From Halomonas chromatireducens (GTDB taxonomy: Bacteria; Pseudomonadota; Gammaproteobacteria; Pseudomonadales; Halomonadaceae), in NCBI RefSeq assembly GCF_001545155.1, contig NZ_CP014226.1, positions 2,536,354 to 2,586,331 of the forward strand: 49,978 nucleotides of DNA, in the 5' to 3' direction. Of the stretch, positions 7,705-15,242 are shown one piece after another. The translations under genes and the position numbers were made by a program. A model generated the notes under the pieces. It had not been told where the DNA came from. It worked only from the letters and a program-made list of their open reading frames with translations, and did not search any database. Within the stretch, counting starts at the first letter, position 1. Every line of letters begins with the position of its first letter.

Positions 7705-10047
7705 TCATTCGGGGGAGGCCCGCTGTGGATTGGTGTCGCCCTGCGGGTCGGCAATACCCGCTTCACCCGGTTCCCGCCCCTTGGCGTCACGGAACTGTCC
7801 CTGATGATCGTCTGACGCCGTTCCAGTGGACATATCATCGCCGGGCTGACCTTCCATGCTGACGCTGAGCCGCGGCATGCCCAGATCGATCTCCTTGGCT
7901 TCCATGCGTTGCTTCAGCAGCAGGTTGAAGGCACGGGCCACATCCCACTGCATTACCGGTGCAGTGCGGAAGCGCATGCGTAGCACCGCAGCCCCTTCAT
8001 CAAAGCGGTCGACGCCCTGCATTTCCAGGGGCGACCAGATATGGTGGCGCATCATCGGGTCCTGGCGCAGTTCCTGGGCCGTTTCCTGCATCAGGGTGAT
8101 GGCATCGTCTATCTTCATGGTGTGCGGTATGCGGATGCGCATCAGCGCAATACCGAAATGACGTGACATGTTGTGGATCGACTGGATGGCGCTGAAGGTG
8201 ATGATGTGCAGGATGCCGTCCAGGTCGCGCAATCTGACGGTGCGCAGGGTCAGGCCCTCGACGGTGCCCATATGGCCATTGATCTGAACGAAGTCGTCCA
8301 CCGCCAGTGAATCCTCGATGATGATGAAGATGCCGGTGATGAGGTCCTGCACCAGGGTCTGGGCCCCGAAGCCCACCGCCAGGCCGATGACCCCGGCACC
8401 GGCCAGCAGGGGTGTAACGTTAACCCCCAGGTTGGCCAGGCCCACGATACCGGTGATGATTACGATGGTGGCGAAGATCACGTTACGGATCATCGGAGTA
8501 ATGGTCTGAGCCCGTGCCTGGTTGACCCGGCGGCCACGGGAGCGCCCCGAGGTGATCAGCGCCCGCTGAATCGCGGTATCGGCAAATATCCACACCAGCC
8601 ACGCCAGCAGCACGGTGAAGCCCAGCGCCAGCAGTGCCTGGCCGATACGCATGCCGGCCACGCCCTCCCTACCCAGGCCGAACAGCGAGCCGCCCCATAC
8701 CTGCAGCGACAGTTCGGCGAAGACGATCCAGGCAACCACATGCGAGAGTGCATAGCCGAAGCGCTCGAGACGGCGCCGGTATTCACTGATCCGACGGCGC
8801 TTGGCGCGCCGCTCGATGTGACGCTGGATCAGGCCGGTAACGACCAGGGTCAGCACCAGCAAGGCAGCAGAGATGATCGAGCGGGCCAACGCCGCGCCGA
8901 CATCCCCCACGGTGATAAAGATGGCCAGCAGTGAACCCACCACGATCAGCAGCGCCGGGACATGCCACAGCCCACCGACGATACGCGCCAATTCGATAGT
9001 GGTGCCACCGTCAGAGCGAACACGCCAGGAGCGATTGCGGATCAGATGCTTGATTGGCCGCTTGAACCTGAGAATGAAGCGAATACTGAGAATGGCTGCA
9101 AGCATATTGGCCAGCACCGAGCCCAGCGCCGCCAGTTCTTCCCCTATCATCAGAGACAAGCGTTCCGAATTTAGCGCATCGCCGAGCGCGATCAGTGCGC
9201 CAATGACGAACAGCTTACGCAGAGCCCGCTGCTGCAGGATGAGCACTGCTATGAAGCGATGGCCTCGGGTAAAGACCGAAATCACACATTCCACTATCAC
9301 CGACAGGGCGCGCCCGCACAGCGCCAGATAGGCGATGATCAGCGCCAGGGTTCGTCCGGGGCTGGCGGGCAAGGCCTGGGCAAGGCCCATGACAAGGACG
9401 AAGGCCAGGGCCCAGGGCAACATGCGCCGGAGGAAATGCAGCGCCAGCAGCCAGCCCCGCGGCTCCCGCGGCAAGTCAAGGGGCAACCCTCGCTTCACGA
9501 ACAGCTGCCTGCCCAGGGCAATCAGGATCACCAGCAGCCCCGCCCAGATCGCCAGCAGTACGGCACTCTCGATGGTGAATCGTGCGATCTCGGCGGAGTC
9601 TGTGCCAACTATCAAGTCACCGAGATCCTCCCATCCCTGCTCCAGCTGGCGCTGCCAGTCATCGATCGGCGACTCACCCGCTTCGGCCTGCTCACCCAGC
9701 TCGCTGAACGTCTCCGCCAGGGCGCCGAGCAGCCCCTGCCGCTGCCCCATTCCCTCTTCGGCACGCTCGGCATGCACCTGCTGCAATTCGCGCAGGCTTT
9801 CGAGCAGCGCCTCGCGCTGCTGGGTATCCTCCAGGGTGCCAATCACCTCGTTCAGCGACTGCTGGAACGCCGCGGGGTCATGACCGGCATCGTCCTCGCC
9901 GCCCCCCAGCCCGCCGATAGGCAGGGACTGAGCGCTCAGTGGACCACCGGAAACCAGCAACAGGACAACAAGCAGGATCGGCAGCCAGGCCCAGTCCTTG
10001 CGCCATCGCCTGCTGCCCCTCAACGCCTGAAAGAAACCACCTGGCAT
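7705..10047 (-). CDS. large MscS-family mechanosensitive channel, YbiO/MscM-like
   Basis: A 780-aa inner-membrane channel that opens under membrane tension to release solutes after hypo-osmotic shock. A signal-like helix (WLPILLVVLLLVSGG) leads to a periplasmic helical region rich in Glu/Gln (about 55-150), then about ten hydrophobic helices. The MscS pore and beta domain lie at about 545-600: the TM3-like GAGVIGLAVGFGAQTLVQDLITG, then DFVQINGHMGTVEGLTLRTVRLRD. The size and N-terminal extension match the YbiO class (E. coli YbiO is about 740 aa) rather than small MscS. The ATG has an AAAGGAG site. A downstream gene of unknown function may be co-transcribed. The gene fits a salt-adapted organism. 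Confidence 0.9.
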   Translation of the reverse strand: MPGGFFQALRGSRRWRKDWAWLPILLVVLLLVSGGPLSAQSLPIGGLGGGEDDAGHDPAAFQQSLNEVIGTLEDTQQREALLESLRELQQVHAERAEEGMGQRQGLLGALAETFSELGEQAEAGESPIDDWQRQLEQGWEDLGDLIVGTDSAEIARFTIESAVLLAIWAGLLVILIALGRQLFVKRGLPLDLPREPRGWLLALHFLRRMLPWALAFVLVMGLAQALPASPGRTLALIIAYLALCGRALSVIVECVISVFTRGHRFIAVLILQQRALRKLFVIGALIALGDALNSERLSLMIGEELAALGSVLANMLAAILSIRFILRFKRPIKHLIRNRSWRVRSDGGTTIELARIVGGLWHVPALLIVVGSLLAIFITVGDVGAALARSIISAALLVLTLVVTGLIQRHIERRAKRRRISEYRRRLERFGYALSHVVAWIVFAELSLQVWGGSLFGLGREGVAGMRIGQALLALGFTVLLAWLVWIFADTAIQRALITSGRSRGRRVNQARAQTITPMIRNVIFATIVIITGIVGLANLGVNVTPLLAGAGVIGLAVGFGAQTLVQDLITGIFIIIEDSLAVDDFVQINGHMGTVEGLTLRTVRLRDLDGILHIITFSAIQSIHNMSRHFGIALMRIRIPHTMKIDDAITLMQETAQELRQDPMMRHHIWSPLEMQGVDRFDEGAAVLRMRFRTAPVMQWDVARAFNLLLKQRMEAKEIDLGMPRLSVSMEGQPGDDMSTGTASDDHQGQFRDAKGREPGEAGIADPQGDTNPQRASPE

Positions 10048-10179
10048 TACGTGACTACTCCTTTACATGTTCGCTGCCTCGCCCTGTGACAGCAGCCAGC
10101 AATTATCGATTCCTCCGAGCCTGCTCAGCACTATGCTAGGCTGGCGGCGAAGACAGCACGACTCGCACAGGATGCCTCC

Positions 10180-11199
10180 ATGTTGCCTCAATCACCACCC
10201 ACGCCACTGAGCTACCAGGGTAGACCTCGTAGAGTGGGTGTCGAAATCGAATTTGCCGGCCTGCCCCCCTTGGGTACCGCCGAGCTGGTGCATAGCCTCT
10301 TCGGTGGCGAGATCAGCGTGGTGAGCCCCCATCGATTCAAGGTGGAGGAGACACGCTGGGGCACCTTCGTCATCGAGCTCGACACACAGTATGCGCATCC
10401 CGATGCCAAGCTGCTCCAAGAGGTGCCGCGCAAGGAGAGCGAGTGGGAGCGCCAGCGACGTCAGATGCGGGTGGAGTTGCATAACCGAACGCGTCAACTG
10501 ATCGGTGACGTGGTAACCGGTCTGGTGCCAACTGAAGTGGTCTGTCCCCCCGTGCCCTGGGACGAACTCACCGAGCTGGACGCCCTGTTTATGGCGCTCT
10601 ACAGCCATGGCGCCAAGGGCACCGACGCCAGCCTGCTCTACGGCTTTGGCCTGCATCTCAACCCCGAAGTCGCCAGCCTGGATGTCGCTTACATTCTCAA
10701 ACAGCTGCGAGCCTATCTGCTCATGGCGGAGTGGCTGCGACAGGAGATCGATATCGACATCACCCGCGAGGTGCTGCCTCACGCCAATCCCTTTCCCAAA
10801 CCCTACGCCCTCAAGGTGCTGGCTCCGGACTATGCACCGGATCTCGATGGCCTGATCGCCGACTACATCGCGTTCAACCCGACCCGCAATCGGGAGTTGG
10901 ACCTCTACCCCCTGTTTGCCTTTCTCCGGCCGGATTACCCGCACGAACTGTTCCACGACACACTGGTCAAGGCGCGCCCCACCTTCCACTACCGCCTGCC
11001 CAATGCTCAGCTTTCACAGCTAGGCTGGGGTGCCGTGGTGGAATGGAACCGCTGGGTGGAGGTCGAGCGACTCGCTGCCGATGACGAAGCGCTCACCAAA
11101 CGTTCCGCCGACTACATCAGCTATCACACTCTGCCGCGCCTGACTCGCTGGGTCGGAAAGCTGCGCGACTGGATCCGGGAGGCCCGTACCCCCTCATGA
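10180..11199 (+). CDS. Amidoligase_2 family (COOH-NH2 ligase)
   Basis: A 339-aa enzyme of the glutamine-synthetase-like fold that forms amide bonds between a carboxylate and an amine using ATP. The diagnostic GVEIEF (20-25) opens the metal/ATP-binding sheet. The following FVIELDTQYAHPD and FGLHLNPEV carry the paired acidic and His residues expected of the second metal-binding strands. The stop codon overlaps the start of a peptidase-C26 gene (ATGA), so the two are translationally coupled. Family members occur beside such amidotransferase-fold hydrolases and are predicted to make or remodel a gamma-glutamyl or peptide-like metabolite; no substrate has been read from sequence. It is divergent from the MscS-type channel gene. 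Confidence 0.8.
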   Translation: MLPQSPPTPLSYQGRPRRVGVEIEFAGLPPLGTAELVHSLFGGEISVVSPHRFKVEETRWGTFVIELDTQYAHPDAKLLQEVPRKESEWERQRRQMRVELHNRTRQLIGDVVTGLVPTEVVCPPVPWDELTELDALFMALYSHGAKGTDASLLYGFGLHLNPEVASLDVAYILKQLRAYLLMAEWLRQEIDIDITREVLPHANPFPKPYALKVLAPDYAPDLDGLIADYIAFNPTRNRELDLYPLFAFLRPDYPHELFHDTLVKARPTFHYRLPNAQLSQLGWGAVVEWNRWVEVERLAADDEALTKRSADYISYHTLPRLTRWVGKLRDWIREARTPS

Positions 11200-11873
11200 C
11201 CCGCCCTCTCATCGGAATCACGACCTCTGATTACAAGAGCCGTATCGCCTGGTGGTTCGACTGGTTCGCCGTATGGCGTCACGGCGGACGCCCAATGCGA
11301 CTCTCCCCCTCGCGCCCGCAGCCCGATCACCTCGACGGTCTCGTCATCGGTGGTGGCGACGATATCCAGGCCCACCTCTACGGCGGCGAGGTCCAGCTCG
11401 ATGTCCGGGTTGACCCGCAGCGAGACGAGCTGGAGCTGGAGCTCATCGAACGCTTCGTCCCCCTGGGGAAGCCGGTATTGGGGATCTGCCGTGGCGCTCA
11501 ACTGCTCAATGTCCACCTGGGTGGCACCCTAGACCCGGACATCTACACCACCCATGAGGGACTGAAGCGGCGCCGTACCGTGCTGCCACGCAAGACGGTG
11601 GATATCGTCGCCGACAGCCAGCTGCACCGCATTCTCAAGGTCAACTGGTGCCGCATCAACAGCCTGCACCATCAGGCCGTTCAGCAGACAGGGCCGGGCA
11701 TCGAGATCGTGGCCCGCGACCGGGACGGCCTGGTCCAGGGCATCGAATCCCGGGAGCACGAGTTCCTGATCGGTGTGCAATGGCATCCGGAGTGGCTGAT
11801 CTTCAATCGCCCCCAGCAGCGGCTCATCCACGCCCTGGTCGAAGCGGCCCGTCACGGCATGTCCTCTGAGTGA
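11196..11873 (+). CDS. peptidase C26 / class I glutamine amidotransferase-like hydrolase
   Basis: A 225-aa protein of the PuuD/gamma-glutamyl hydrolase family. The nucleophile elbow is GICRGAQLLNV with C98, and the catalytic His197-x-Glu199 sits in GVQWHPEW. These form the classical Cys-His-Glu triad, so it is likely active. Family members hydrolyse gamma-glutamyl amides or supply ammonia from glutamine. Here its ATG overlaps the stop of the amidoligase gene by four bases, which argues that the pair works on the same compound: one enzyme makes an amide and the other trims it or feeds ammonia. The C-terminus ends just before a repeat cluster. Confidence 0.85.
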   Translation: MTRPLIGITTSDYKSRIAWWFDWFAVWRHGGRPMRLSPSRPQPDHLDGLVIGGGDDIQAHLYGGEVQLDVRVDPQRDELELELIERFVPLGKPVLGICRGAQLLNVHLGGTLDPDIYTTHEGLKRRRTVLPRKTVDIVADSQLHRILKVNWCRINSLHHQAVQQTGPGIEIVARDRDGLVQGIESREHEFLIGVQWHPEWLIFNRPQQRLIHALVEAARHGMSSE

Positions 11874-11899
11874 AGGCCGAACGACAGCGGCCGCCTGTC

Positions 11900-12260
11900 G
11901 GCGCCAGTCGCGATGCGAAGCAGCGCTCCAACAGCGGTTTTCTCCACCAACAGTGCTACCCCGTTGTTGGAGGAAGCTTCAGCTCACGACTGGAGGCGCA
12001 AGCCTCCCGGCGGTGTTGCCCAACGTTGGCGATCGCTGCCAACGTTGGCGATCGCTGCCAACGTGGCGGCCTCCGCCAAGGCGCCTACCGGCGCCAGTCG
12101 CGATGCGAAGCAGCGCTCCAACAGCGTCCCTTTCCACCAACGGTGCTACCCCGTTGTTGGAGGAAGCTTTAGCTCACGACTGGAGGCCGAAGGCCTCCCG
12201 GCGGTGTTGCCAGCGCTGGCGATACCCAACAACCTTGCCGTCTCCGCCAAGGCGTCTGCT
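11900..12260. repeat. two tandem copies of a 190-bp BIME-like element made of inverted REP-like units
   Basis: Copy 1 spans 11900-12089 and copy 2 12090-12260, both starting GGCGCCAGTCGCGATGCG. Each contains a forward unit (CCAGTCG...CTCCAACAGCG; 11904-11937 and 12094-12126) and an inverted, diverged unit (CGTTGTTGGAG...CGACTGG; 11961-11993 and 12151-12183). Their inner halves pair as an 11-12 bp stem with a 23-25 nt loop. A second hairpin follows with compensated changes: GGAGGC-GCAA-GCCTCC in copy 1 and GGAGGCC-GAA-GGCCTCC in copy 2. Copy 1 also holds a 19-bp tandem duplication. The pairing of inverted units resembles REP/BIME elements of pseudomonads. No gene is credible here. Confidence 0.8.
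12021..12058. repeat. 19-bp tandem duplication inside repeat copy 1
   Basis: CAACGTTGGCGATCGCTGC occurs twice head to tail (12021-12039, 12040-12058) and is followed by a third partial CAACGT. It contains the 8-bp palindrome GCGATCGC. Copy 2 of the larger element lacks this duplication, so it arose after, or independently of, the 190-bp duplication. Confidence 0.85.
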
Positions 12261-12292
12261 GAGCCTTATGCGTAACCAGGAAGCCGAACGAC

Positions 12293-12316
12293 AGCGGCCA
12301 CCCGAAGGTGGCCGCT
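12293..12316 (-). terminator. terminator-like hairpin after osmC
   Basis: A perfect 10-bp stem, AGCGGCCACC with GGTGGCCGCT, closes a tetraloop that reads TTCG on the minus strand, an exceptionally stable loop. It lies 25 nt beyond the osmC stop. A short GTCGTT follows rather than a real T tract. Confidence 0.6.
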
Positions 12317-12341
12317 GGCAGGCATCATTGTCAGGGAGGTA

Positions 12342-12773
12342 TCAATTTTCCAGCGTGGCATCCAGCGTGATCTCGGCATTCAGCAGCTTGGAGACCGGAC
12401 AGCCCGCCTTGGCCTTGTCCGCGGCATCCTGGAAGGCGGCCTGGTCGGCGCCCGGGCTACGCACCCGTGTCTTGAGATGCACGGCGCTGATGCTGAAACC
12501 GCCGTCATCCTGGCTCAGCGTGACCGTTGCCTCGGTCTCGATCTTCTCGGGTTCGAGGCCTGCTTCCCCCATGATCATCGACAGCGCCATGGAGTAGCAG
12601 CTGGCATGGGCCGCACCGACCAGCTCCTCCGGGTTGGACCCCGGCTTGCCCTCGAAGCGCTGGCCGAAATTGTAGGCCACCTCCTTGAGCGCACCGCTCT
12701 CGGTCGAAACCTGACCGCGCCCCTCTTTCAGACTACCCTGCCAGACAGCGCTAGCGGATTTCTTCATGCTCAT
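12342..12773 (-). CDS. osmC: OsmC-family peroxiredoxin
   Basis: A 143-aa protein, the usual OsmC length. It reduces organic hydroperoxides through two cysteines, C59 in AAHASCYSMALS and C125 in KAKAGCPVSKLL, with E49/E50 in the NPEELV motif before the first. The N-terminal KKSASAVWQGSLKEGRG is typical of OsmC rather than Ohr. The chosen ATG at 12773 has AAGGAG 5 nt upstream; a longer frame to 12878 lacks a site and matches no family extension. It is monocistronic and divergent from the aldo/keto reductase gene. In other gammaproteobacteria it is induced by osmotic stress and stationary phase; I saw no operator. Confidence 0.92.
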   Translation of the reverse strand: MSMKKSASAVWQGSLKEGRGQVSTESGALKEVAYNFGQRFEGKPGSNPEELVGAAHASCYSMALSMIMGEAGLEPEKIETEATVTLSQDDGGFSISAVHLKTRVRSPGADQAAFQDAADKAKAGCPVSKLLNAEITLDATLEN

Positions 12774-12942
12774 GTCGACTCCTTGCGATGATGGGAACTG
12801 GTCAAAAAGGAATGGCGAGAACGGCAGATCTTGCCGCCACCCATCCCTCACCATAGCGCATGGGCTTGTCTTCGCCATCCCTTTTACGCAATTATATGGA
12901 AATTATTTCCAATAGACGCTTTCGCAAGAGCGCCTGATCGCC

Positions 12943-13833
12943 ATGAAACACTCCCGCACTCCGCGTATCCCGCCTCCCGCCACATCAAACGCCCCCATCT
13001 TCTCGCTCCCAGCCATCGGTCAGGGCACCTGGTACATGGGCGAAGGGCAGGCCCCGCGCCGCGACGAGGTCCGCGCCCTGCAGCAAGGCCTGGAGCTTGG
13101 CATGACCGTGATCGATACCGCCGAGATGTACGCCGACGGAGGTGCCGAGGAGGTCGTCGGCGAGGCTTTGGCCGGCCGTCGCGACCGGGCCTTCCTGGTC
13201 TCCAAGGTCTACCCCTGGAATGCCGGTCGCCAAAGCGCCATCGAGGCCTGCGAACGCAGCCTTTCCCGCCTGGGCACCGACCACCTCGACCTCTACCTGC
13301 TGCACTGGCCGGGCAGCATACCCCTGGAGGAGACCCTGGAGGCCTTCGAGCGACTGCGCGAGCAGGGCAAGATTCGTCGCTTCGGCGTCTCCAACCTCGA
13401 CGTCGATGAACTCGATGCGCTTTATGCCCTGCCAGGCGGCGGTGACTGCGCGATGAATCAGGTGCTCTACCATCTCGGCTCCCGGGGCATCGAGACAGCG
13501 CTGCGGCCTTGGGCAAGCCGTCATGACCTGCCGCTGATGGCGTATTGCCCGCTGGCACAGGCCGGCCAACTGCGCCACGACCTGTTCGAGCACCCTGTGG
13601 TTCGTGAACTTGCCGACGGGCTGGGCATCACCCCCGCCCAACTGCTGCTGGCCTGGGTCATCCGCCCGTTCGAGGGACGTCGCGACGTCATCGCCATTCC
13701 CAAGGCGGTGCAGCCGTCACATGTCGAAGAGAATGCCGCCGCGCTGACGATTGAGCTCGATGACGAAACCGTGGCAAGGCTCGACGATGCCTTTCCGGCG
13801 CCGAGAGGCAAGGTGCCGCTGGATATCGTCTAG
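12943..13833 (+). CDS. aldo/keto reductase
   Basis: A 296-aa NADPH-dependent (beta/alpha)8 oxidoreductase. The catalytic tetrad is complete: D58 and Y63 in IDTAEMYADG, K88 in LVSKVYPWN, and H121 in LYLLHWPG. The cofactor phosphate site appears near the C-terminus (AIPKAVQPSHVEENAAAL). The sequence resembles the prokaryotic AKR proteins that reduce methylglyoxal or other small aldehydes; the true substrate is not clear. The ATG lacks a strong ribosome-binding site. It stands alone, convergent with the DUF1415 gene 15 nt away. Confidence 0.9.
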   Translation: MKHSRTPRIPPPATSNAPIFSLPAIGQGTWYMGEGQAPRRDEVRALQQGLELGMTVIDTAEMYADGGAEEVVGEALAGRRDRAFLVSKVYPWNAGRQSAIEACERSLSRLGTDHLDLYLLHWPGSIPLEETLEAFERLREQGKIRRFGVSNLDVDELDALYALPGGGDCAMNQVLYHLGSRGIETALRPWASRHDLPLMAYCPLAQAGQLRHDLFEHPVVRELADGLGITPAQLLLAWVIRPFEGRRDVIAIPKAVQPSHVEENAAALTIELDDETVARLDDAFPAPRGKVPLDIV

Positions 13834-13848
13834 GCGGGTGGTTACCGC

Positions 13849-14409
13849 TCAGTAAGCGTTCTTGTCCCGCAGCTTGGCCAGGTTGGCGGCCAGGTGCCCT
13901 GCGCCCAGGCGACGCATCACATCGATGTTGCGCTCGGGAATGGCCTCGGGGTCGGCATAGTGCGTCAGGACCTGTTCCAGGCTCGCCTCCCGCAGCAGAT
14001 GCAACATCGGCCAGGGGGAGCGATTGGTGTAGTTGGCGGGGTCGTCCGGTTCGGCATCCTCGAAGCAGTAGTCGGGATGGAAGCTGGCCAACTGGTAGAT
14101 ACCCTCATAGCCCTGCTCGGCCATCAGCGCCTCGGCGACGGCCAGGAAATCGAGGTAGTCGTCAAAATCCCCCAGGCCATGGCGCAGCACCAGCAGGGTG
14201 GTCTCGATCGCAGGAGTTTCGTCGAGGCGATGGCACTCCTCGATCAGCGTCAGCAGGGCCGGCTCCCACTCGCTGACCTCCACTTCCGTATAGCGAATGG
14301 TGTCGCGAGCAAGCTCCCGACCGGCGAAGGGGCATACGTCGTGGGCGACCACGAAGCTCTCGACCCAGGTGCGGGTCGCGGCAAGGGCAGGGCTAATCGA
14401 AGCAGGCAT
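13849..14409 (-). CDS. DUF1415 family protein
   Basis: About 186 aa from the ATG at 14409. The family signature is clear: ATRTWVESFVVAHDVCPFAG, then ASFHPDYCFEDAEPDDPANYTNRSPWPMLHLLREASLEQVL. The conserved Cys, His and Asn residues suggest metal or substrate binding, but no function is known. The frame is open further upstream to a TTG at 14466 with an ATG at 14439, and no start has a good ribosome-binding site. 14409 was chosen because it gives the normal spacing before the ATR-W motif. It lies 72 nt downstream of the endonuclease V gene and may be co-transcribed with it. Confidence 0.85.
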   Translation of the reverse strand: MPASISPALAATRTWVESFVVAHDVCPFAGRELARDTIRYTEVEVSEWEPALLTLIEECHRLDETPAIETTLLVLRHGLGDFDDYLDFLAVAEALMAEQGYEGIYQLASFHPDYCFEDAEPDDPANYTNRSPWPMLHLLREASLEQVLTHYADPEAIPERNIDVMRRLGAGHLAANLAKLRDKNAY

Positions 14410-14481
14410 GGCAGGGCTCGGCAGGTGACGGAACCCCATGTTCGAACGCGGCGGCAAGGAATGCAAAGCCCAAGGCGGCCA

Positions 14482-15159
14482 TCAGCGACTTTTCTCATCA
14501 CGCCGCGAGGCCAACCGGTCGGCCAGCCGCGTCGGTTCGGGCAGCTTGGTGCGTCCCAGGCAGCGCACCACCCAATCGAGCGAGGTCTCAAGCGATATAC
14601 GATGGCCGAGCGAAATATAGAGCGGTTTCACTGCCAGCCGGGAGCGCAGCACCCCGCCGATGGTCTCGCCACGATGACGCAGCGGCGTCCACTCCCCCTT
14701 CGCCTCGGGCACCTCGCCGTAGCTGCCGCAGAGCCGTGATTTGGCCACGCCGATGGTCGGCAGGTCGAGCCACAGCCCCAGGTGCGAGGCCACCCCCAGG
14801 CGGCGCGGATGGGCGATGCCCTGGCCATCGACCATGACCAGTTCGGGCCGGGTGGTGAGCAGGGCGAAGGCCGCCAGCGCCGCCGGGATCTCACGGAACG
14901 ACAGCAGGCCGGGCACATAGGGCATGCGGGTCGGCTCGCGGTGGACCACCTGCTCCAATGGCGCAAGGGTCGGCCAGCTCAGCACCACCACCGCGGCGCG
15001 GGTCATCTCCCCACCCTCTTCGAAGCCGATATCCACCCCGGCGATATGTCGCACGGGGTCGATCCGATCCTGCCGTTCGATGCTGCCAGCCAGGCGCTTC
15101 TGCAGCGCTATGGCCTCCTCCGGGGTCAGGTTCCAGTCATGCAGCGCTGCGACGGGCAT
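14482..15159 (-). CDS. nfi: endonuclease V (deoxyinosine 3' endonuclease)
   Basis: A 225-aa repair enzyme that nicks DNA one base 3' to deoxyinosine, arising from adenine deamination. Active-site residues line up with the family: D43 in GVDIGF, Y81 in the YVPGLLSFRE motif with E90, D111 in VDGQGIAHPRRLG, and K140 in PTIGVAKSRL. The ATG at 15159 has AGGAGG 7 nt upstream; an earlier ATG at 15225 would overlap the sbcD promoter region and has no site. The gene is divergent from sbcDC, so three DNA-repair genes share one 83-nt control region. Confidence 0.93.
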   Translation of the reverse strand: MPVAALHDWNLTPEEAIALQKRLAGSIERQDRIDPVRHIAGVDIGFEEGGEMTRAAVVVLSWPTLAPLEQVVHREPTRMPYVPGLLSFREIPAALAAFALLTTRPELVMVDGQGIAHPRRLGVASHLGLWLDLPTIGVAKSRLCGSYGEVPEAKGEWTPLRHRGETIGGVLRSRLAVKPLYISLGHRISLETSLDWVVRCLGRTKLPEPTRLADRLASRRDEKSR

Positions 15160-15242
15160 GCTCGAGCCTCCTGATTCGTCCTTGTGTCTCGCGTAGACTA
15201 TCGCTTCCATGTCGCTGGTCACCATAGCAGGGAAGAGGCTCG

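Larger units (their letters stand above)
11876..12299. repeat. 17-bp direct repeats bracketing the repeat cluster
   Basis: GCCGAACGACAGCGGCC occurs exactly at 11876-11892 and 12283-12299. The two copies bracket the duplicated 190-bp element. The first copy begins at the stop region of the C26 gene; the second forms part of the terminator-like hairpin at 12293-12316. Insertion or recombination between terminator copies could have produced this arrangement. Confidence 0.7.

Noticed and set aside
11900..12260. Possible CRISPR array
   Set aside because: The repeat unit is about 190 bp with only two copies and internal inverted units; there are no spacers and no cas genes.
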